A model generated the notes under the pieces. That model was not told the DNA's origin, made no database searches, and saw only the letters and a list, made by a program, of their open reading frames with translations. A program made the position numbers and the translations under genes. DNA of 64,000 nucleotides, from assembly GCF_011290685.1 (NCBI RefSeq), contig NZ_JAANYN010000001.1, positions 293,325-357,324 on the forward strand, read 5' to 3'. Within the stretch, counting starts at the first letter, position 1. Each line of letters opens with the position of its first letter. Positions 52,835 through 60,444 of the stretch are shown here, one piece after another. This DNA is from Cyclobacterium plantarum (lineage in GTDB: Bacteria > Bacteroidota > Bacteroidia > Cytophagales > Cyclobacteriaceae).

Positions 52835-53796
52835 GGCTTTTAAAAAAAATGCCTTCGTTATTATTGCATTGCATTTCCATTACCGATGACGTGTATGTTA
52901 ATTTACTGTAAATCAACGTTTTAAAAAATAAACAATTTCATCCTGATTTGTGTAATTGCTAAATGCTAAGCCTACCTGTGAAGTAATTGAATCAGTTGTT
53001 TTTATAAAAGAAACCCTAAAGAATCTGTAAAATAAAGAAGGAATAGGATTTAATACTAAAAGAGCGCTGGCCAGACAAAAAACCGAGCCTGTCCCGATTT
53101 TTTTCGGGAGGGTGCGGGAGGATTGCGGGGGGAAGGGTTTTTTTGTTCCCGATAAAAAATCGGGACCAAAAGTACAATAAAAATACGTTAAAACACCAAA
53201 AATAACCTTCAAATCACCATTATCTATTAAAAAATGAAAATTTTATATTAACATATAATACAAAAACCTATCGTCATCCCGATTACTGCATTTTTTAAAA
53301 AGTTAGGTCTACCGATGACAGATTTAAAACTGATTGCTTTAAGGTATTACTTAAGAAAAATTTTAAAATAGAAAAACTATATTTTAAATGCCCAAAGCGC
53401 GCTGGCCCGACAAAAAGCCGAGCCTGCCCCGATTTTTCTAGGGAGATGTGCAGCAGGTTTGTGGGGAGAAGCATTTTTTGTTTTGATCATTTGGTTAAAT
53501 CAAAAAAATACAATAATAAAAGGTTTAAATTCCAAAAATAACCTTTAACTCCCAATTGGTCATTTAATAATGATTTTGATTATATCCTCCCATTGATGAT
53601 TTTCAGTCCTGGTGCCACGAACAGCCCTAAATTTCCATGTTTTGAAAACAAAACATTGTCATCCGGATTTCTTCGTTTAATAAAATGTTAGGTCTTGCAG
53701 GAAAAAGAGTGATCATGAACGTTACTTTTTCCGATAAGCATTGTAGCAGATGAGGTTTATTTTGCGTCTGGGTAATAACCAAATTCGGATGCTACC
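52835..53796. repeat. Gene-free region with tandem noncoding repeats between the serpin genes
   Basis: Two long degenerate units repeat in order. GCGCTGGCC-x-GACAAAAA-x-CCGAGCCTG occurs at 53064 and 53399; CCAAAAATAACCTT at 53196 and 53532 (offset about 335); GTCATCC-x-GATT...GTTAGGTCT at 53273-53310 and 53658-53695 (offset 385), with a weaker relative near 52936. Each unit has an inverted repeat such as CCCGAT/ATCGGG (53151-53165). The right end (53720-53796) resembles the sequence upstream of copy 1 (TGCGTCTGG at both 51094 and 53763). Confidence 0.6.
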
Positions 53797-55041
53797 ATGA
53801 AATCGACACAATGCTATCTTTTTGTTTCTCTTTGTTGCTTGTTCTGGTCCTGTAATGGTTGGAGTGGAAAGGACGAACCGTTGGAGCCCAATATCCGGAC
53901 ACTCCAAATGGCTGAGCATTCTCTGGTAAACAGCAGCTCTTCTTTTGCAATGGATCTCTTTAGCCAGCTACAAACCCAGGAAGCACCCAACCAGTTTTTC
54001 AGCCCTTACAGCGTTCACCTCGCACTTGCCATGGCCATGAATGGAAATGAGGGGGAGACTTTAGAGCAATTCAGGCAGGTTCTCCATTTTGAGGGTATGG
54101 ATATAGAAGAGGCAAACGAAGCGGCCGGAACCCTTACCCGATTTTTGATGGAACTGGATCCAAAGGTCCGTTTATCCATCGCCAATGCCATTTGGTACAA
54201 GCAAGGCTATACCCTGGATGAAGGTTTTGCCAGTAGTCTTCGTGAATCCTATGGGGCCGAATTGGCTTCCCTGGACATGGCCAATCCTCAGGCAGCCGAC
54301 ATCATCAATCGGTGGATTGAAACGAATACGGAAGGACTGATCAAGGATATGTTGGATCAGGTCCCGGCCAGTGCGGTCATGTACCTGGTCAATGCCATCT
54401 ACTTCAAGGCAGACTGGAAGTACCGATTCGATGAGAGTCAAACCAAAAAAGCTCCTTTCACCACCTCCGATGGGGCTGAGGTGCAGGTCGATATGATGCA
54501 GTTGGCTGAGGCCACAACCCTGAAATTCCACACGGAAGGTGGTTTGGACTACCTGGAAATCCCATACAGCACCGGGCAGTATAGTCTTGGGATTTTGACC
54601 TCGGATGAAGGATTGCAGGAAAAGCTGGAGGGACTGGATCTGGAGGTGTTGGAGCAGTTCCGGGAAGAGGCCAGGGAAGTGAATCTGCTACTGCACATGC
54701 CGAAGTTCAAAATGCGCTATAAAGTAGATAATCTGAAAAATGACCTGATAGACATGGGGCTTACACTTCCTTTTCAAAGTCACCCAGGTAATTTTACCCG
54801 TTTGTTTGCCAATGCTACCGGTCCTTTGAAAATTAGCCGGGTAATCCATGAGGCCTTGATTGAAGTAGATGAAAAAGGAAGTGAGGCAGCCGCTGCTACT
54901 ATTGTAGAAATCAGAGAAACAAGTCTCCCATCTTACTCAGAATATAAGCTGAATAAGCCTTTTGTCTTCTTTATTCAGGAAAAACACAGCGGTGCCATTC
55001 TTTTTATGGGAAAATTGGGAGACCCATCATTATTGGATTGA
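53797..55041 (+). CDS. Serpin family lipoprotein (protease inhibitor), copy 2
   Basis: A 414-residue paralogue of the serpin at 51124-52383, probably a tandem duplicate. Signal MKSTQCYLFVSLCCLFWSC gives a lipobox (FWSC). The same landmarks are present: FFSPYSVHLALAMAMNGNEGETLEQF, NAIWYKQGY, YLVNAIYFKADWKYRF and the inhibitory hinge EVDEKGSEAAAATIVEIRE. The two proteins are near identical in the core (for example MYLVNAIYFKADWKYRF and HSGAILFMGKL) but differ in the signal peptide and just after the hinge (EVSYTSVGPHQP against EIRETSLPSYSE), where target protease specificity is set. Same Thr-Ser at the predicted P1-P1'. Fully intact. Confidence 0.93.
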   Translation: MKSTQCYLFVSLCCLFWSCNGWSGKDEPLEPNIRTLQMAEHSLVNSSSSFAMDLFSQLQTQEAPNQFFSPYSVHLALAMAMNGNEGETLEQFRQVLHFEGMDIEEANEAAGTLTRFLMELDPKVRLSIANAIWYKQGYTLDEGFASSLRESYGAELASLDMANPQAADIINRWIETNTEGLIKDMLDQVPASAVMYLVNAIYFKADWKYRFDESQTKKAPFTTSDGAEVQVDMMQLAEATTLKFHTEGGLDYLEIPYSTGQYSLGILTSDEGLQEKLEGLDLEVLEQFREEAREVNLLLHMPKFKMRYKVDNLKNDLIDMGLTLPFQSHPGNFTRLFANATGPLKISRVIHEALIEVDEKGSEAAAATIVEIRETSLPSYSEYKLNKPFVFFIQEKHSGAILFMGKLGDPSLLD

Positions 55042-55053
55042 ATCCCGACCTGT

Positions 55054-55389
55054 TTATAGTGCAGAGAAAAAGTCTGTTTTTTCCCGCTCGATGGCCTCCA
55101 GTTTTTTCTTCAGGTCAGAGACAAGTTGTGGCTGGTCTACCCGGATATTTTGATGGGGCAGGGGTTGCTCCCGGTTATCAAACAGATTGATTTCCAGGGT
55201 GTCTCCGCTTGCTTTGTCGATGTTCGGTGTATGTACGTAGTCAACGCCATAACAACCCAATTCCGGACGTAAATCGTCTACGGCAATGAAAAGCACATTG
55301 GGTTTTTTGTTTTTTGCCTCCCGGCTTTCACAAGCGAAGAAAGTGAGGGTGCCTAGCATCAGGCTGCTGAGAAGTATTCGGAGGCTCAT
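55054..55389 (-). pseudogene. Sulfatase remnant with large internal in-frame deletion
   Basis: A 111-residue reading frame that begins like a sulfatase lipoprotein ([20 protein letters not shown], then [21 protein letters not shown] ... HTPNID, the N-terminal metal-binding strand) and ends like a sulfatase tail ([18 protein letters not shown] ... [12 protein letters not shown], compare LYDL-x-xDP-x-E-x-xN). The roughly 350 residues between, including the C/S-x-P-S-R formylglycine site, are missing; the joint is near residue 60 (about base 55205). The frame has stayed open. It cannot be an active sulfatase. A frame extension of 26 codons upstream was not used. Confidence 0.75.
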
Positions 55390-55474
55390 AAATCCTTTGG
55401 GTCGTTTTCCGGGGCTAAATGCATTCATTTGACTTTGGCAGGTAGTGCTGCGCAGATAAGCTCTCATGGGTGTT

Positions 55475-55516
55475 AAAAAAAACCCGGATCGGATAAAATA
55501 GCCCGGTCCGGGTTTC
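55475..55516 (-). terminator. Rho-independent terminator of the formaldehyde-dehydrogenase-like gene
   Basis: Read on the minus strand, AAACCCGGACCGGG pairs with the run TCCGATCCGGGTTT (stem of 9-13 bp, loop about 10) and is followed by TTTTTTAA. It lies about 60 nt past the stop at 55577 and ends that transcript before the sulfatase remnant. Confidence 0.75.
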
Positions 55517-55576
55517 TGTTGTTTTCTTACAGGTAAAAATACCTTTCAGGCCATCGCAGAACGGTAGCCGATTCGA

Positions 55577-56767
55577 TCAATTTGGGATCAAACCATGTGG
55601 ATCGATTACAAATTTCTTGGCCGCACCCCCGTCAAAGTCCTTGTATCCCTGCACCGATTCCTGCAAGGATATCACTTGTACATTGACTGCCTTGGCTATC
55701 TGTACCTTATCATACAGGATGGCCTGCATCAGTTGCCGGTGGTATTTCATCACGGGGCATTGTCCGGTATGAAAACTATGAGACTTGGCCCATCCCAGTC
55801 CCAGGCGGATACTCAGACTTCCTTTTTTGGCAGCTGCGTCAATTCCTCCCGGGTCTCCGGTGACGTAAAGGCCGGGAATGCCAATGCTTCCGCCGGCACG
55901 GGTAATATCCATCACGGAATTCAGTACGGTGGCCGGAGCTTCCTTGTCGGCATCTGCACCATGGCCTTTGGCTTCAAATCCCACGCAATCCACGGCACAG
56001 TCTACCTCGGGCACACCCACGATTTCGGCGATGGCATCGGCAAGCGGGGTTTTATTCCTCAGGTCAATGGTTTCACAGCCAAAGCTTTTGGCCTGAGCCA
56101 ATCGTTCGGGAATCATATCGCCCACAATCACTACGGCTGCTCCAAGCAAATGGCAGGAAGCCGCACAGGCAAGCCCTACCGGGCCGGCACCTGCCACATA
56201 CACAATTGAGCCGGGGCCAACTCCTGCCGTAACTGCTCCATGATAGCCGGTGGGGAAGATATCTGAAAGCAAGGTCAGGTCCCTGATTTTTTCCATGGCC
56301 TGATCCTTATCGGGGAATTTCAACAGGTTAAAATCAGCATAAGGCACCATCACATATTCCGACTGGCCGCCTACCCAGCCCCCCATGTCCACATAGCCAT
56401 AAGCAGCACCTGGCCTTGCAGGGTTTACATTGAGGCAAATGCCAGTTTTACCTTCTTTGCAGTTGCGGCAGCGTCCGCAGGCAATATTGAAAGGAACGGA
56501 TACCAGGTCACCCTCTTTGATAAATTCCACATCCCGGCCGGCTTCAATGACGAGTCCGGTAATTTCGTGTCCAAGAATCAAGCCTTCAGGAGCTGTGGTA
56601 CGGCCCCGGACCATATGCTGGTCACTTCCGCAAATGTTGGTGGAAACGATCTTGAGGATGACCCCATGATGGCACTTTCGGTCACCTAAGGCCAGTTTGG
56701 GATAGTCAATCTCTCTGACTTCTACTTCTCCGGGTTTGACGTAAGCTACGCCGTGGTTTTTACACAT
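55577..56767 (-). CDS. fdhA: Zinc-dependent alcohol dehydrogenase, glutathione-independent formaldehyde dehydrogenase-like
   Basis: A 396-residue medium-chain dehydrogenase close to Pseudomonas putida formaldehyde dehydrogenase (dismutase) in length and motifs. Catalytic zinc site: C in STNICGSDQH and HE in LILGHEITG; structural zinc: the cysteine lobe ACGRCRNCKEGKTGIC. The NAD fold has VYVAGAGPVGLACAASCHLLGA followed by VVIVGD. The long insertion DVGFEAKGHGADADKEAP and the LGLGWAKSHSFHTGQCPV segment are typical of the formaldehyde-dehydrogenase group. It oxidises formaldehyde or another aldehyde/alcohol in the cytoplasm. It stands alone between two minus-strand terminators. Confidence 0.88.
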   Translation of the reverse strand: MCKNHGVAYVKPGEVEVREIDYPKLALGDRKCHHGVILKIVSTNICGSDQHMVRGRTTAPEGLILGHEITGLVIEAGRDVEFIKEGDLVSVPFNIACGRCRNCKEGKTGICLNVNPARPGAAYGYVDMGGWVGGQSEYVMVPYADFNLLKFPDKDQAMEKIRDLTLLSDIFPTGYHGAVTAGVGPGSIVYVAGAGPVGLACAASCHLLGAAVVIVGDMIPERLAQAKSFGCETIDLRNKTPLADAIAEIVGVPEVDCAVDCVGFEAKGHGADADKEAPATVLNSVMDITRAGGSIGIPGLYVTGDPGGIDAAAKKGSLSIRLGLGWAKSHSFHTGQCPVMKYHRQLMQAILYDKVQIAKAVNVQVISLQESVQGYKDFDGGAAKKFVIDPHGLIPN

Positions 56768-57075
56768 GGTTATTTGGTTTTGGTTTAAAATTGAATTTAT
56801 TGAATCGATTACTGAAATCGAAAATTAGGCATATAATTAATATAGGAGATTAATGTAATGATTTTCACCAAAAATCCCAATGATATATATAGAATAAAGC
56901 ATGAAAAATTAAATGTTGACCACATCCAAATAAAAAAGACCGGAAAAACCCTTCCTGCGGAATATGCCGACGGTATGGGTGTCCGGTCTGTTCGGTTGAT
57001 CGATTGCCCATTTGGAATACCAGTGGGCAACGATTGAATTGGAAGTTTTTATTATCTGTCGATTGCCATCAATAA
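56768..57075 (-). terminator. Gene-free region with terminator of the DoxX gene (core 56932-56988)
   Basis: Read on the minus strand GACCGGACACCC (from 56988) pairs with GGGTTTTTCCGGTC (to 56938) across a long loop and is followed by TTTTTTATTTGG. It lies about 90 nt past the DoxX stop. The rest of this 308-bp stretch is AT-rich and would hold the promoter of the dehydrogenase gene. Confidence 0.6.
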
Positions 57076-57474
57076 CTATCCGGCAGCGGGTGATTTTTTA
57101 TTCCCATCCACGCTCCATATACCGGAACCTGATGCAGCAATAAACAGGAAGAGGAAACAATAGATCACTGCTTTTTCACCACCATTCATCAGGGGATTCC
57201 AACCCTGGGGAGCATGGGCCATAAAAAAGGCTACAGCCATCTGACCACTGGAGATAAAAGCTGCTATGCTTCCCAAAAGGCCAATCATGATAAGGATACC
57301 ACCCACTAGTTCCACTATTCCTGCAAACCCCATCATGGAAAATAATTCTTTGGGTTCATCGCCTCCCGGCCAGCCGACTAACTTCTGGGATCCGTGCATG
57401 GCAAAACAAAAGCCCGCTACAATTCTCAAAATGGCATACAGTTGTGGTGCAAATTTTCCAAGGTACTTTTCCAT
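57076..57474 (-). CDS. DoxX family membrane protein
   Basis: A 132-residue inner-membrane protein with four helices. Start at the ATG giving MEKYLGKFAPQLYAILRIVAGFCFAMHGSQKL, the usual DoxX beginning; the frame extends 22 codons upstream. Motifs: ILRIVAGFCFAMHGSQKLVGW with the conserved HG-x-QK, MMGFAGIVELVGGILIMIGLLG, and SGQMAVAFFMAHAPQGWNPLMNGGEKAVIYCFLFLFIA. DoxX proteins are linked to redox or sulfur metabolism in some bacteria, but most have no known function. It is transcribed away from the glycoside hydrolase gene and ends in the terminator at 56932-56988. Confidence 0.9.
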   Translation of the reverse strand: MEKYLGKFAPQLYAILRIVAGFCFAMHGSQKLVGWPGGDEPKELFSMMGFAGIVELVGGILIMIGLLGSIAAFISSGQMAVAFFMAHAPQGWNPLMNGGEKAVIYCFLFLFIAASGSGIWSVDGNKKSPAAG

Positions 57475-57676
57475 AGTTTTTATTGTTTTTTGATTAGATG
57501 AATGAATGAATTTAATAAATATCTGGCAATAACCAATCAATCAACGGGTAAAACCTTAAAAGATAGAAATGTGGTCAATTTCGGGAATTGGGGATTGGTT
57601 GGCGTAGATTCATAAAATTAACTTGCTGTGATTTGGTTTTACAATTGCTTAACTTGAGCGAAAAACCCAATAAACC

Positions 57677-59428
57677 ATGAAGCATTTGGCTACTTTCTTG
57701 TTTTTGTCATTGACCATTTCTGTAACATTATTTGCCCAGCAGGCCAAAATATCTGGGGAATTAAAGGCTTACCAAAAACTGACGTTTTCCTGGGAAGGGC
57801 CCCATGCAGCGGAAGAAGAAAAGACATTTTTGGATTACAGGCTGCAGGTGGTTTTTACCGGCCCGGATGGACAGAAGATGCGTATTCCGGGCTACTTTGC
57901 CGGGGATGGAATAGCGGGTGAGACTGGAGTTTCAGCAGGAAATATTTGGCGGGCCCACTTATTACCTCTTGTCCCGGGAGAATGGACCTTTGAAGCCAGG
58001 TTTATTCAAGGGGAACAAGTAGCCATCAGTCAGGATCCTGATTGGTCACAGGGATCGGCTTTTCATGGTGATACCGGCAGCTTTGACATACTGCCTCCTG
58101 ATGCCTCAGCACCTGGTTTTTTGAGCAAAGGCAAACTCCAGTATGTAGGGGAGCACTTCTTACAGTTTACCGACGAAAGCTATTTTTTGAAGATGGGAGC
58201 CAATTCCCCGGAAGTATTTTTGGAATATGAGGAATTTGATGGAACAAGCTCTGAGCGGTCTTATGCCACACATGTCAAGGATTGGAAAAGTGGCGATCCG
58301 CTCTGGCACGAAAATAAGGGAAAGGGGATCATCGGGGTAATCAACTATCTGAAAAGCCAGGGGATCAATGCTCATTATTTCATGTTGATGAATGCCTACG
58401 GGGATGGCAAGCAGGCTTTTCCCTGGACCGGGCATGATGCTTATTATCAATACGACCTTTCCAAGCTGGATCAATGGCAGCTGCTCTTTGACCACATGAT
58501 GACGGAAGGTGTGATGCCCCAATTGGTGCTTTCCGAGCAGGAAAACCAATCCTATTTCGAACACAAGGAGGGTGGGGAATTTGCCACTGCCAGAAAGATT
58601 TTTTACCGGGAAATGGCAGCCCGGTTTGGATACCTGAATGCCGTCACCTGGAATATCGGAGAGGAAAGTGGCTGGGACAATGAGCCTACTTACGGAAAAG
58701 GCAATACTACTGCCCAACGCAGGCAATTTGCAGCTTATTTGAAACAATTATTGCCCTATTCTGAGTTGATCGTCGTGCACAACGGACCATCTGATACGGA
58801 TGCTATTTTTGAAGGTCTTGTCGGTGATAGCGCCTATTCAGGCATCAGCTATCAGGGAAACTTTGAAGATCCATACTATGGTTATGAACGCATTTTACAT
58901 TGGAAGGAAGAATCTGCCAGGAGTGGCAAGCCATGGGTAGTAAGCTATGATGAGCCCTATACCAATCCTGAATTTCCGGATCTGGAGACCTGGAGCAAAA
59001 ATTCCCTCTGGGCGGCCTTGATGGCCGGAGCAGCGGGTGTTGAATTTTATATTGGAAAGGGAAGGGACCTGAGTATAGAAGATTACCAGCTGTACGAGGC
59101 TTACTGGCAGGCAATGACAGGGGCCAAATCATTTTTTCTGGACAACGATATCCCTTTTCAGCATTTGAAGCCTTTTGAGGTACAGGATGCTGAAATATGG
59201 GGACTAACCGATGAAAATCAACACCATGTTTTGTATTTAAGGGAAGGGGGAGAGGCCAATTTGCGGCTCTCCGAAGGCCAATACATGCTGCGTTGGTTTG
59301 ATCCTGCACTGGGGGAAAGCTATACCACAGGCGCACCGGTAGGGGTACCGGAAGCAGGTCTGGTACACTTGGGTCATCCTCCCACTGCAAATGATAAATC
59401 CTGGGTACTTTGGCTCCAAAGGCAATAG
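57677..59428 (+). CDS. Secreted DUF5060-containing glycoside hydrolase-like protein
   Basis: A 583-residue exported protein (signal MKHLATFLFLSLTISVTLFAQ). Residues about 25-130 form a DUF5060 beta-sandwich (YQKLTFSWEGPHAAEEEKTFLDYRLQVVFTGPDGQKMRIPGYFAGD). A TIM-barrel-like domain follows (about 160-480) with YFLKMGANSPEVFLEYEEFDG, DLSKLDQWQLLFDHMMTEGVMPQLVLSEQENQ, and TWNIGEESGWDN, where NIGEE probably holds a catalytic Glu, and VSYDEPYTNPE another. The last 90 residues resemble the putative collagen-binding domain found in these proteins. Family knowledge links DUF5060 proteins to polysaccharide breakdown; the substrate is unknown. No susC/susD pair is adjacent. Confidence 0.82.
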   Translation: MKHLATFLFLSLTISVTLFAQQAKISGELKAYQKLTFSWEGPHAAEEEKTFLDYRLQVVFTGPDGQKMRIPGYFAGDGIAGETGVSAGNIWRAHLLPLVPGEWTFEARFIQGEQVAISQDPDWSQGSAFHGDTGSFDILPPDASAPGFLSKGKLQYVGEHFLQFTDESYFLKMGANSPEVFLEYEEFDGTSSERSYATHVKDWKSGDPLWHENKGKGIIGVINYLKSQGINAHYFMLMNAYGDGKQAFPWTGHDAYYQYDLSKLDQWQLLFDHMMTEGVMPQLVLSEQENQSYFEHKEGGEFATARKIFYREMAARFGYLNAVTWNIGEESGWDNEPTYGKGNTTAQRRQFAAYLKQLLPYSELIVVHNGPSDTDAIFEGLVGDSAYSGISYQGNFEDPYYGYERILHWKEESARSGKPWVVSYDEPYTNPEFPDLETWSKNSLWAALMAGAAGVEFYIGKGRDLSIEDYQLYEAYWQAMTGAKSFFLDNDIPFQHLKPFEVQDAEIWGLTDENQHHVLYLREGGEANLRLSEGQYMLRWFDPALGESYTTGAPVGVPEAGLVHLGHPPTANDKSWVLWLQRQ

Positions 59429-59518
59429 CTTTATTTTTTGGGCATCAACAAAATCCGAAAGGTATTTCTCCCCTTAATCCACCATATAATCTAATATTCA
59501 ACTAATTGGGAAAGAGTA

Positions 59519-59610
59519 AAACCTGACAGGTTTGCGGATTTTGGGTTGTAAGAAAATTTTGATTTACCCTAATTAATGATGGCGAAATTTGATGCAAACC
59601 TTTAAGGTTT
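59519..59610. repeat. Two AAACCT...AGGTTT palindromes upstream of the DUF2807 gene
   Basis: AAACCTGACAGGTTT (59519-59533) and AAACCTTTAAGGTTT (59596-59610) are short perfect palindromes with 3-7 nt centres, 62 bp apart, in the gap 59429-59666. Similar words are scattered in many Bacteroidota genomes. A TTTTGAATAAAATTTG near 59623 is a weak promoter candidate for the next gene. Confidence 0.4.
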
Positions 59611-59666
59611 TAATGGTCTTTTTTGAATAAAATTTGTAAATTTAGAAACATCAATATCCTATTGTT

Positions 59667-60359
59667 ATGAGACCTGCCCTGCTTTCCGGATTATTTATTG
59701 CCCTGATTTTTCCCTTTTTGCTCTGCGCTCAGCAACAAGAAACCAGAGAACTTGCTCCCTTCACCGGGTTAAAGACATCCGGGAGCTGGAATTTGATCAT
59801 GAAACAGGGCGAACAGCCATCCGCCACCCTGACAGCCTCTAATATTGAATTGGAAAAGGTATTGACGGAAGTTAAAGATCAGGTTTTAGCAATCAAATTG
59901 GACAAAGGGAAATTCAAAAAACACCAGGTTGAGATAACGGTAGTATATACAGGTTTACAGGCGATAAGCACGGAAGGTTCCGGAGATATTCTCTTCCTGG
60001 ATCCGCTGGAGCTGGACCAGGAAATGAACATTGATGTTTCAGGCTCTGGAAATTTGGATATTCCGGGCTTATATTCACCCCAATTAAATATCAACCAGTC
60101 CGGCTCGGGAATCCTTAGTATCCATGAGGGAAATGTAAACCAGATTCGGGTCAACCAATCTGGAGCTGGTGACTTCCTGGCTGGAAACCTGCGCGCCAAT
60201 GAGGTAGTGGTAAAAAAATCCGGCTCGGGAAATACAGCCCTCGGAGAGGTGATGGCACTGACTGTGGATGCATCTGGTTCCGGAGACATTGTTTACCAGG
60301 GCGATCCCAAAGTAGAACAAATTAAGATGTCCGGTTCCGGTACCCTGATCCAGGAATAA
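59667..60359 (+). CDS. Secreted DUF2807 (head GIN domain) protein
   Basis: A 230-residue exported protein (signal MRPALLSGLFIALIFPFLLCAQ). The rest is a right-handed beta-helix with the DUF2807 pattern: repeated GSGN/GSGD turns (STEGSGDILFL, VSGSGNLDIPG, QSGSGILSIHE, QSGAGDFLAGNL, KSGSGNTALGE, ASGSGDIVYQG), one per helical rung, about ten times. The start ELAPFTGLKTSGSWNLIMKQGEQPS fits the family. Function is unknown; these periplasmic or outer-surface proteins often accompany two-component or transport genes. It lies 86 bp before the transporter gene. Confidence 0.88.
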   Translation: MRPALLSGLFIALIFPFLLCAQQQETRELAPFTGLKTSGSWNLIMKQGEQPSATLTASNIELEKVLTEVKDQVLAIKLDKGKFKKHQVEITVVYTGLQAISTEGSGDILFLDPLELDQEMNIDVSGSGNLDIPGLYSPQLNINQSGSGILSIHEGNVNQIRVNQSGAGDFLAGNLRANEVVVKKSGSGNTALGEVMALTVDASGSGDIVYQGDPKVEQIKMSGSGTLIQE

Positions 60360-60444
60360 GGCAAACGACCAGGTAAGGGATTAACTTCCCGGATTTGGGA
60401 AATGGTATTTTTTTTCTCTTTTTTGGCCTTTCAAACCAAGGGAT

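Noticed and set aside
55595-56209. Plus-strand open frame of 204 codons
   Set aside because: Shadow of the minus-strand dehydrogenase gene; no motif and no plausible start context.
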